From: Phragmites australis
Lineage: Eukaryota; Streptophyta; Magnoliopsida; Poales; Poaceae
Reading direction: 5' to 3'
Length of the DNA stretch: 64,000 bases
NCBI RefSeq assembly: GCF_958298935.1
Contig: NC_084943.1
Location: 72,001 to 136,000 of the forward strand
The notes under the pieces are model-generated. The model was not told the origin of the DNA. It saw only the letters and a program-made list of their open reading frames with translations, and searched no databases. A program made the translations under genes and the position numbers. This document shows, in pieces, positions 23,856-35,800 of the stretch; the stretch's first letter is position 1; each line of letters begins with the position of its first letter.

Positions 23856-26800
23856 ATATATGAATGTAAATTATATATGTACAAGGACAAATTAAGCTTT
23901 TTAGTTACCTGGAAATATTGGATGATCTTACACGAATGGTGTCCAAGCGGTCCAGCATAGATCAACTCTCCACCCCTTTTCATCAGCATCAACTACATGT
24001 GAATTTACATGCTAATTAGTAATATATGGAACTTCAATACTACGTGAAATATGGCATGAAAGAACTGAAGATCAATTGTGCACATTAAATTTTATAGAAT
24101 ATCTCCTGTACTTCTTAAAAAAAACTAGGTAATTTGAAGCTTATCATCTAAACCGCTTAGACCATAAAAAAAAAAGGTTTATGCAGGTTCTGTATTGAAC
24201 TTAGTTTGGAGTTCTTTATGTACAGATAGTATGGCTGGATGAATTTTCAGTTCCAGCAGACTGAACTGTAAAGAGTTCTATCAAGCAAACCCTCTAGTGC
24301 TTCATACTAGTCTTAGGCTATATGAATAGTAAGTGTCTCACCCTGTACTTTATATTCTTCCTGCAAGATGAGCAAATGCTTCATACTAGTTTCAAGCTGA
24401 AGTTGCAAACAGACAATGACCTCATAAGTACTAGACAATGAATTTTCACAAAATTTTGAACCATGAGTTCTTCTCAGTTTCCCAGTCGGTGGAGCTACTC
24501 TCCGATGAATTTTTAACGTTCTTGGGGAGCCACTTGATAAGTTGGGTCTTGTAGATACCAATGCAACATTCCCTATTCATAGATCCACCTGTCTTTATCG
24601 AGTTAGATACGAAATTATCCATCTTTGAAACATGTATTAAGGTGATCGATCTTTTAGCTCCTTATCGGCGTGGAGGAAAAATCGGACTATTTCGAGGGGC
24701 AGGAGTACGTAAAACTATTAGAGTATATGGTATAGGATACACAAGGATCCATTTGTTATGGTAGGTTAGGATTAAATTCCATCTTATCTCTAAGGTTGCT
24801 TGGCATCTAAGCTATCTGTACTCTATATATTCCGCACTCGAAACTCAATACAATACACACACAACATTACACCAATCCTCATACTTTTTCATGGTATCAA
24901 GAGTTTAAATTCTAATCCTAGGCCACAAACCTTAGCCACCATCAGCTTCCGCACCATGCGCCCCCGGGGAGATCGGTCTCTGTGATCTCCGCCGGGGGCA
25001 GCGCCGCCCGTACCTAGGATTCGCGTAGCCGATTGTGTTTATTGGCTTCCTTAGAGAGTCTTTTTTCAATCTCTTGATTGGGTTTTTCTTTCTCGTCGGT
25101 TGTTGTTTGGCGTTTCTCTTTGATTTTCCGATCCAAGATCGGTCTGCGTCGCCCGCCACACGTCGACCTCGCGCCTCTACTCAAATCAGCATTTATCCCA
25201 CAAGTACTGTTCGTGGTGCTACAGTAGCAACACCGCTACAGTACGCGGCCGTTCATGTCTGAAACAGTGTCACCACTGCTACAGTGCGCAGGGTTGTTCC
25301 GTCTGCCCCGCCTGTCGACATGCCTCCGCCACGACCACCTTGCGCACCCTCAATCCGCCGATCGTGCGCGGTTCCTCCCGGCCAATCGGGCATGGCTCCC
25401 ATCCTCCACGAGTACGTGTGTCTCCACCTGAGTATCGGAGCTGCTGTTGCATCGCCTTCGGGCCGCAGTGCTACCGCTCGTGATCTATGCCTCTGCAGCA
25501 CTGCCACACCCTCCCAGGCGCGGTCCAGCCGCATAGAGGATCTCACCGTGGCCCTACATTGTCGTCCCCGTGCGCCATGACATTGCAGCCGATCGACGTC
25601 GCCTCTCTCAGCAAGTCATCGCCTCGGTTGTCGGCTCCTTTGGTCTTCGTCACACTGTTCGGGTGTTCTTCGCCGGCTTCTTTGAGCACTGCCACCACGC
25701 TCTCTCGAACACTGGTATTGCCGCTCCAGGCCGCTGATTCTGTCTCTACCGCCTTCGTCCAGCACAATCTCATCGCTAACGTCACAGTCTACTCCTCGAC
25801 CTCTTTGTCTACTTCGACAACTATGGGCTGCATCGGCACCTTCTCCTCCTCACTGCTCTGCGCACCGGACCTTTGAGGCCTTCTCTGCTAGTCCCTCAGA
25901 CACTGGCACATGGTTGGGCACTCTACCTTTGCGCGCCCTTTACTGGCAACACCGGTGAGTGCTTTCGTCCCCGACGCGTTCCCGGGCCTGGCAAACCCGG
26001 TGCACACCTCGTCCTCGACGGCCTTGATTGCATCGACTTCGGCATCGACATCTTCTTCTACGACTGCCTCGTCCGCGTCACCGTCTTCTTCCCTCGGGCC
26101 TCCCTGCACCCATCACCATGGTGCCCCTTGCGCTCGTGGCTTCATGTGTGGCTCCCTCGACCACAACAACCCTGACTACGGCTACACCGACCACGGCTAT
26201 CTCACGCGGCATCCTCGACCATGACTATTCACCTCGCTCTCGGCTACCTCGACATCAGGCACAAAGGGCTACCATATGCATGAGAAACCCATCGGTTTCT
26301 CCAGTCACAATATCTGCATCACGCTGTTTCGACTGCGGGGGGATGTCATTCATCTTCCTCTCCAGTCTCATCGTCTGCGAAGCTCCCGCTATGACTGTAG
26401 GGGGATGTTAGAGTATATGGTATATGATACACAAGGATCCGTTTGTTATAGTAGGTTAGGATTAGATTCCATCCTATCTCTAAGGTTGCTTGACATCCAA
26501 GCCATCTGTACTCTATATATTTTGCCCTCGAAACACAATACAATATATCGACCACATCAACCAATTCTCATACTCTTTCAAAAACAGTACTCATCATGGA
26601 ATTAATCAATAACATTGCTAAAGCTCATGGAGGCGTATATTACTTGTATTGACCTCTTTCTTGATTCTTATATCTTGAAGAATGAAGGGTATAAAAATAG
26701 TAAGTACCTCATCAAATGCCTCAAATATCTCGATACTTGGTTGGTGAATGGTGCACACAACTGTACGACCTGTGTCTGCAACATTCTTTACGGCACGCAT

Positions 26801-29800
26801 GACAATAGCAGCTGCCCTTGCATCCAAGCCTGATGTTGGCTCATCCATGAATATGATTGAAGGGTTTGATACAAGCTCAACTGCAATTGTGAGCCGTTTC
26901 CGTTGCTCCGTAGAAAGCCCATTTACCCCTGGTATTCCAACCAAAGCATCTTGTATTTCGTCCAACTCAATTGTTTCAAGGACTTGATTGACAAATTCCT
27001 GTGAGAAAAAAAGAATATGAGTCACCTTGTAATTCTGTCTAATCGTCCTGGAACCTAAGATACAATTATACAAATGAAAACCCTGTATCTATTTGGTTTC
27101 ATTAACAAGTATAACTCTCACATTTCTCGTCTTGGAGTCAACTTCTGTTGGAAGGCGCAACCAGGCTGAATATGCAACAGACTCGCCCACTGTGATCTGT
27201 GGGGAGTGAACATCAGTTTGTTCACAATAGCCTGATATCCTAGCAAAAGTTTGTTGAATTTTAGGATAACCTCCTATTCTTATATCTCCTTCAATAATAC
27301 CACCAGTTTTCCTCCCAGCAAGAACATCAAGCAGGGTTGTTTTCCCTGCTCCAGTAACCCCCATGAGTGCTGATAGGACCCCTGGCTGGAAAGCTCCTGT
27401 GATGTTGTGGAGTAGTTGTAGTTTTCTCTCCATATAACCTTGCTCCCTCATTTGCTGCAATGAAAAAAAAAACTTTATATAGGGTTATTAAGCATAGCTT
27501 TCTTTCACAAGTAATTGTCTTGACTCTTAAGAGTATGATATTGACCGTAGGTGTGTCCACATAGTAGTTCACATCTTGAAATGACATTGTAAGGGGCGTG
27601 AAGGGTAATACCATCCTCCCTGCACAAGATTTGATCATTGAATAGTGAGTTCCATTTCATTGAAACTTTGAGATGCATTTTGTTGTACAGTGTAGAATTC
27701 GACTAACCAGTCCTGTTAAGAGTCAAAGAAGCTTCTGTTTGTGACTTATGCATCCCATTTTCTATGTCCTTGGACATATCTTGGTCTCTTCCATTAAATG
27801 TGGTAAGCTTATCACGAGAGATAATAGCTCGAGAAGTTCCTGGTGCTGAGAATGATGTACATGGGAGGTTAGAACAACTTGTGCTTGTGAATGGACCTAT
27901 TCTACCACATTTCTGTTGTTTACTTAATTGATAGTATATGCTTTGATCGAGTTTACGATTCATGCAATTCAGTTGCATTTGAAAAATAAAGTATACTAGC
28001 TTGTTAATTCGAAGAAATTTTAGCTATAATGCACTTACGCTTTTTAATAGTCAAGCCAACGGCAAAACCTATATTGAACAACAAAATAAACCCAAGTAGT
28101 GCTCCAATTGAAATCCAGTAGAAGTAGTTGGAGAAGTCTAACCCTCGGTCCATTAAAATCCTCCTTCCAAGTGTCACATCAGAAATCTTGAACTATCAAC
28201 ATTGAAAAATCAGTATTGTGTGGGAGTGCTAAAATTTGCATTATACATATTTTTATATACTTTTGCAATGTGATGGCAGGAGGTCTGCATAATCCATTAG
28301 GAGGAAAAACAAGTTTGGTTAACGCCTTACAAGGTCATGAAAAATCAGGCTTCACTTCCACCAACAGGTATAGTAAACTGAAGTAAAATATATGAAACAC
28401 TACTATACTACAACAAAAACGACAAAGTCTTTGTTATTGCTTGCGAAGTCCAACAGGTGGGCTTTTAGTTATGGAGTGCATTTTCTTAATTAATTCAAGT
28501 TTGCTATGTCAGAGTGTACCTTTAGCCATCTTGGTGCCAAAAACTCATTTCCGGTTAAGCCTATCTCAGCGTACGACAACGGAGAGAGCCAAAATCCCCA
28601 TTTCAACCATTTAGGCATGGATGCTGTAGCAATATGACACAAAAAAGTGTGAGTAATGTTTCTGTAATAGTTAGCATAACAATATACTTTTGTAGGGTCT
28701 CTTGCTAGAAATATAATTTGATGGAAACAAGGGAATGTCTTACACCGAGGAATGATGAAACCCCCGAATAGAAGGATGACTAGAAATGACATTGTACCGC
28801 CCACTGAACCAGCCACCATTGTTTGGCAGTATGATGCAACACATCGAAACTTTGATAATGCTACAATGTGGATAAAGAAGAGGATGAGGAGATGCCGAAA
28901 GAATCTGCACGCAAGAATACTGCAAGTTAGAACAAAGTTTATTCCTACTCACTCGCTACTTAGACTCAACACAACTTGAACTATACCTGGATGCTTGCGG
29001 AGTATAGCCAATGAGGAAGTAAGATATTGATGTCCAAGCTATTGACTCAACCAAAGAAACTGGAACCTTTAGGATAAAAGCTGGTATTGCATAAGCCCAT
29101 GCAGGATAGAAATAGTAGTCTCTTTGTTTGTAAAAGACTGGGAGTCTGCTGATTGCCATGGCCAGCTCAGGGAATCCATTCACCATCAGCAGAAGGAGTG
29201 CATAGAATAGTGAACCCATGAAATAGTTAGCATGAACTCTATCAACACCCATATGGGTGTGGAGAAATACCGTCCCAGTAATAATGGCAAGTAGTCCAAG
29301 CTGAAGTAAAAATATGCACTATGTTAATTTTGAGCGATCATGTTGAGAAAAATGTAAAATCATACTCTAGTTCATTTTAACTGTAAGACATATCTTTTAT
29401 CAAAAGGACTGTATTTGAAGTCCTATAATATAGTTAATCATATAAGAACATGAGAATTAAAGTTCTTAAAAGTTACATTGTGTAGGAAGTGCATGTAGAT
29501 TAATATTTTTGCAAGTTCACACACAGTGTGCTAACTTTTTTGTAATGGGAGTTTAGTGTAGATTTAGATATGGTCCAAGGTCCAAGAGTTCACTTTTTGG
29601 GTACATAGAATTACACAGGTACTGCAAAATGGCTACTGAACTTATGTACTAAGTGCGTGTTCAATTAATTCTCGTGTTCTTCAAATAGAGATCTCCTAAT
29701 TGTTGGGAGTGTTGACGAACAAAGTCTGGCTCAGCCACCATACATACAGTCTGTTGAAGCTCTCCTATTCTATCGGCACCATTCCAATCCATTCGCTCGT

Positions 29801-32800
29801 CAGTTGTAGAATAGGTAGTAGTTGCTTTTGACTAGGAGGTTAGTTTCACTCAATCAAGCCTGTACACAGTATATATGTACACCACCTCAATGATCAAATG
29901 AATACATTGAGCATTCTCTCATTCTACATGGTATCAGTTGCCCCTCTTTCTTTTTGAGAGCGATCCTGTTCCCAGCTTCTGCCCACCCTCTGCTGCCATG
30001 TCTTCCTCACTTTCATCGGCCTCTTCGACTAGTGGCAATCCATTCGTCATGGCTCCACCTGTGCCTGCCTCCTTCGCCACCATTCAACTGGTGAACATCC
30101 GCACCCACGTTCCCGTCACTCTTGACCTCCAAGACTCCAACTTCACCCAGTGGAACACATTCTTTGCTATTGTCTTCCACAAGTTTGGCCTCCAAGATCA
30201 CTTCGACGGCTCCGTCGACGCTCGGCTCATGTTCACCAATGCCGAATGGATCCAAATCGATGCCTACATCGTGTCTTGGATCTACACCACTATCGCCAAA
30301 GAAATCCTTGACATCATCCTGCATCCCAACGACACGACCCATGGTGCATGGTCGTCGGTCTCCGGCCTCTTCCTCGATAATTAGCTTCAACGTGCCGTCT
30401 ACCTCCAGCAAGAATTTCACAGACTCTACCAAGGTGATCTCACAATCACTCAGTACTACAGCAAGCTAAAGACAATCGCGGACAATCTCTGCGACGTCGA
30501 CGCTCCCTTTATGGATCAGGAGCTGGTCCTGAACACGCTGCACGGTCTAAGTTTGCAGTTCGGCAATGCCATCTTCAACCTCATTCTCTTGACACCATCG
30601 CCTTCCTTCCTCAAGGTGCGGTTGCATCTTCTGCTCGAGGAAACTCGCCTTGCACAGACGGCGAAAATGGCTGTTGTGACTGCCCTCCTCACTGGCAGTA
30701 GCAGCACCAATTCTCCTCGCCCGTCCTCTGGCACCACCTCGACATCCACCAATGACCGCATCAAAGGGAAGAAACGATGCTCCAACAATTCCTCCAAGAG
30801 CTCCACACCCACCCCTCCGACATCGGCACCAACCTGGCACGCCAGCTTGAACCCATGGACTAGAGTTGTCCATGCCTGGATAATGCCTCCCTGGCGCTCT
30901 CCCAGCGCCAAACTTCTTGAGCCTCGTCCTGGTCTTGCCCCTCCCCATGCCATGCACGCCTCCACCCCGACAAGTACCGTCAGCCTCTCGGTTGCTGGAC
31001 CCACCCCACCAGCGTCCAACGCAGCGTCCTGGGACCCGGTGCTACTTTTGGCGCTCCATAACCTTCCCACGGATGCGCCCTACATCGACAGCGGGGACTG
31101 GTTTCTTGACACAGGTGCCACCTCCCATATGACACACAATCACGGTAATCTCTCCTCCCTTAGCCCCCTCCATACTGCATCCCGTATCACCGTCGGCAAT
31201 GGCACCACCATGCCGATTACTCATATGGGACATACTTCTTTCTCTACCTCCTCCTCTCCTCTTCATTTGGACAGCGTCTTGGTTTCTCCGTCTCTTATCA
31301 AGAAATTAATCTCTGTTCACGCCCCACTCGTGACAATCATGTCTCTGTTGTTTTTGAATCATCTGGTTTCTCTGTCAATGATCTACGCATACGGATGACC
31401 ATCCTTCGAAGTAACAGCCCCGGTGGCCTCTACCCAATACATGGCGACACTGCTTCTCCTCAGGCCCTGTCTACCTCCGTGGATGTTTGGCATGCCTGGC
31501 TTGGTCATCCAGGACGTGCACCCCTCGCTGCTATTCTCCGAAATTTTGGCTTCTCCTTCAATAAGACGTCCACCCATCTGTGTCATGCGTGCCACACTGG
31601 GAAGAATGTTCGCCTACCATTCTCCTCTTCCTCGTTAGTGCCTGTTTTTCCATTTCATCTCGTACACTGTGATGTTTGGACATCGCCTGTTCTTAGCAAC
31701 TTTGGAATGCATTTTATTTGGTCATACTCGATGATTATTCTCATTTTGTATGGACATTTCCCTTGCACCATAAATCATATGTTCTTTCCACCATGCGTCC
31801 TTTCTTCACATATGTTCGCACTCAGTTCTTTCTTTCTATTCAGTGTGTGCAAACAGACAATGGTGGCGAGTTCGACAATCTCGCAACACGCTCCCTCTTC
31901 TCTGAACATGGCACTTTACTGGGGCTTACATGCCCATATACGTCTGAGCAAAATGGGCGCGCCAAACGCATTCTATGCATGTTGAACGAAGGTGTGCGTG
32001 CACTGCTCTTCCACGCCTCCGTTCCAACTCGCTTTTGGCCTGACACCCTTGCCACTTCCACATACCTCTTAAATTGCCGGCCATGTCAGGCTCGCAACAA
32101 TGCCACACCCTATCAACTCCTGTTTGGCTGTTGCCCAGACCACCAACACCTCCGCATATTCGGTTGTTTGTGCTACCTCAACACCACAGCAACCGCACCT
32201 CACAAACTTGCCCCTCGGTCAGTCGCATGTGTGTTCCTTGGCTACCCGTTCGGCACGAAAGGCTATCGATGCTACGACATTGTCACCAAGCGCATTATAA
32301 CCTCTAGGCACGTCACCTTCAATGAGTCCACATTTCCTTTCTCTTAGGTACTGGAGTCCTCACATGCCTCTCCTCATCCGCCTGATCTCGCCTCGGACAT
32401 CATCTCTATCATCATGTCAGCAGCTCATCCTGCCCCTCATAGCGCTTCTGCACCACAAACTCCAACGCCACTCGCTCTACCACCACCAACAACAAGCCCA
32501 CCGTCACCTCCACTCCCACCCACCCATGATACCAACTCGGATCCCCACGGCACAACTCCATCAACCATGCCTCGTTATCCCATGATAACTCGAGCTCGTG
32601 CTGGCATCCGCGTACCCAACCCAAGCTACACCTGTGTCTCGCCCATGACACCTTTGGCGTCCAGCCTAACACCGGTGCCAGTCCTTACATCTGTTCGAGC
32701 CGCACTACATGACCCGAACTGGCTCGCTGTAATGTAGGCTGAGTATGACGCGTTGCACCGCAATCGCACTTGGATGCTTACTCCACGACCGCCCGGTGCT

Positions 32801-35800
32801 CACATCATCTCCAGCAAATGGTTGTTCAAGCACAAACTCCACCCAAACTCCACCCTCGACTGGTACAAGGCACGATGGGTTGTGCGTGGTTTCACGCAAC
32901 GGCTCGGCATGGACTTTGGCGACACGTTTGCTCTCGTCGTCAAGCCAGTGAACCAGCTCGGCGTCACCAATGCGTTCTTGCATAACGACATCTTTGAACG
33001 CATCTATTATCATCAACCAGCCAGTTTCGTGGATGTTGAGCACCCCGACTATGTCTGTCTCCTCACCAAGTCCCTCTAAGGGCTAAAACAAGCCTTGTGC
33101 GATTGGTACACGCGGTTTGCGTCATTCCTTACCAGACTCAGGTTCACCTCTACAATGTCTGACTCATCCCTCTTCGTTCTTCGCCACGGCAATGACCTGA
33201 CATACCTGTTGCTCTACATGGATGACATCGTGCTCACGTCCTCCTCCGATCGACTTCAGTGCCAAATCATCGATTGTCTTCGCACTGAGTTCGCCATGAA
33301 GGACCTCAGGCCCTTGAACTACTTCCTCGGCATCCAAGTTCAACGCACTCCGACGGGCTTCTTCCTCAACCAAGAGAAATATGCCCTCGACATCCTCGAA
33401 TGCGCTAGCATGATGACTTGCAAGCCGGCGAACACACCCATCGACACCAAGCCAAAGCTCTCTACCTTCGACGGCAAGCCTGCTATGGACGCGTCATTCT
33501 ACAGGAGTGTTGTTGGCGCCCTCCAATACCTGGCAATGATGCGCCCCGATCTTGCATACACTATCAATCAAGCCTTCCTCCATATGCACTCCCCCATGAC
33601 ATTCACTAGGTGCTTGTGAAACGGATTTTCCGATTTGTACGTGGCACCATTCAACACGGCCTAGTCATCACCGGTTCACTGACTTCAGACATCGTCGCAT
33701 ATTCTGACGCCGATTGGGTCGGGTGCCCGGGTACACGATGATCCACCTCTAGCTATTGTGTGTTCCTTGGCGCCTCACTTGTGTCCTGGTCCAGCAAACA
33801 GCAGCCCACCGTCTCTCGTTTGAGCACCAAAGCCGAGGACCATGGTGTTGCCAATGTCGTAGCCGAATGCTGTTGGCTCTGCCAGCTTCTTCATGAGCTG
33901 CACTAAAAGTGCATCTAGGCCCCTAAGTGAGTTTTGGTAATAATGACAAAACAATTAAAGGATTAATGAGTTTTATGAAGTATATAGGTGTAATTCAATC
34001 AAGTGAGAATTTGATGTATGATGATCCCCCCAAAAAGGAAAAATGAAAGCGACTCATGGATCTTATAGTTTTAAATTCATTTATCTTTTAAAATTAAGTT
34101 TAGAATACCGTACTATTAAGGGGATATGAAATTTACTTGTTTACATAGAAACAGTGCTCAAAAGATCTAACAAACCTATGAGAGACACATCGAACACAAC
34201 ACTTGCACCTATGTTAGCCCTAATCTTTTAAAAATGTGCAAATGCGGAATGTCCGCATTTTTGCGGATAGTTCGCACTTTAGCAGAGTTTGGGTTAACTA
34301 AGGGTGTGTGAAAGGTTCACACTTTTGTGAAGTGTCCGCATTTTTGCGATGAGTCCGCATTTTCACAGGTGTAACGACTAGTTTTTGAGTGTAGAGTATT
34401 TATACCCCACTCTCTCACCTCTCCAATACAACCTAACTCATTCATTTCGACCTAACTTGAGACAAGCAGCTCAAGTGCATTCAAAGCTCCCCTCTCCACT
34501 CCTCTTTGTGATTCTAGGTTAAATCTTGTGTAGGATTGAGTGCGAGCAAGGAGTAGTGCTAGTAAAATTCAAATCCATCCTTTGCGCACTCGTTTTCTTC
34601 GTCAAGTTGGTGATTTCGTGTTTGTTACTCTTGATGGTTTCTCCACCTAGACGGCTAGGCGTCGCCCATTGAACTTCCAATCTTGTGGTGAGCCCCGGAA
34701 CGTTTGTATCACCCCTACAAATTTAAGTAAGCAACCCTAGCTCGATCTTTGTGATCGCTTAGGTGAGGAAAGGGTTGGAAGAAACCCGGCTCTTTGTGAG
34801 CACCTCAACGGAGACGTAAGCACTTCTTTGTTGAGTGGCCGAACTTCGGTCAACAAATCCTTATGTCTCATTTGTCAATCTCTTGTGATTTGTTGCATAT
34901 TCTTGTTCCTGTTGATTTTTAGGGTTTCGACCCGATCTATCTCTTTGTGAGATTTAAGCTGTAGGTACTTGGAGAAATAGGTTGGAACACATCCTGTGGT
35001 GCTTGGTAGTTCATGGATTTGATTCACGTTGTTGTTGCATAGGCATCAATTTGAGTTCTCCCAGAAATATTCGGAGTATCCGTAGATTTCTACGGAACCT
35101 CTGTATATTTACAGAGGTTCCAGAAAAATCTACGGTGAGTCCGCATTTTACTGATCCGCTGCGTTTAGTTTGTAAAATTTTCAGATTCTGCCTATTCACC
35201 TCCCCTCTAGGTGACATCAGATCCTTTTTATGCACACAGACGCCATCAAAGAAACCATTGTCTACTGCGACAATGTCTCGGCTTCCTACCTCGCATCCAA
35301 CCCAGTTCACCTCTGGTGCACCAAACACATCGAGTTGGACATTCATTTCGTTCATGTTCCCAGCAACCACCAATTCGCAGACATCGTGACGAAGGGCCTT
35401 CCGTCGTCACTGTTCGATGCCTTCTGCTCCAGTCTGTGCCTCTCTGAAGATGCACGGACTGCGGGGGGGGGGGGGGGGGGGGTGTTGACGAACAAAGTCT
35501 GGCTCGGCCACCATCCATGCAGTTTGTTGACGCTCTCCTATTCTACCGGCACCATTCCAATCCATTCGCTCATCAGCTGTAGAATAGGCAGTAGTTGCTT
35601 TTGACTAGGAGGTTAGTTTGACTCGATCAAGCCTATACACAGTATATATGTACACCACCTCAATGATCGAATGAATACATTGAGCATTCTCTCATTCTAC
35701 AGGGAGGTTTGATGATATACAACCAATTGGGAGAGAATCAATAGACTGCTTTTCGAGAGTAATTCAAAACTTCCCAAGCGCAGCATACAACTCCCTGCAG

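Larger units (their letters stand above)
29710..35701 (+). mobile_element. Degenerate full-length Ty1/copia retroelement in PDR intron 7
   Basis: LTRs at 29710-29928 and 35483-35701 (219 bp each, TGTTGACG...TTCTACA). The target duplication is GGGAG (29705-29709 and 35702-35706). The primer site TGGTATCAGTTG starts at 29929. The polypurine tract is a pure run of 20 G (35463-35482). I count 13 LTR differences in 219 (about 6%), a middle-aged insertion. The interior has gag, protease, integrase, RT and RNase H in copia order but with several stops, and it is broken by a 1.3-kb secondary insertion. It lies antisense to the transporter within its 7.1-kb intron 7. Confidence 0.92.

Noticed and set aside
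24561..24764. Possible intact ATP synthase gene
   Set aside because: Only a short stretch matches atpB, P-loop glycines are changed and the frame enters an LTR; it is a plastid-DNA relic.
25266..26411. Long plus-strand frames inside the intron-15 LTR element
   Set aside because: No gag, protease, integrase or RT motif could be recognised; composition alone explains the open frames.
34250..34370. Repeated TCCGCATTTTTGCG motifs considered as a CRISPR-like array
   Set aside because: Only a few imperfect, unevenly spaced copies occur inside a transposable element in plant nuclear DNA.
29710..35701. Integrated virus
   Set aside because: Domain order protease-integrase-RT-RNase H, tRNA-Met primer site and absence of an envelope gene make it an ordinary copia retroelement.
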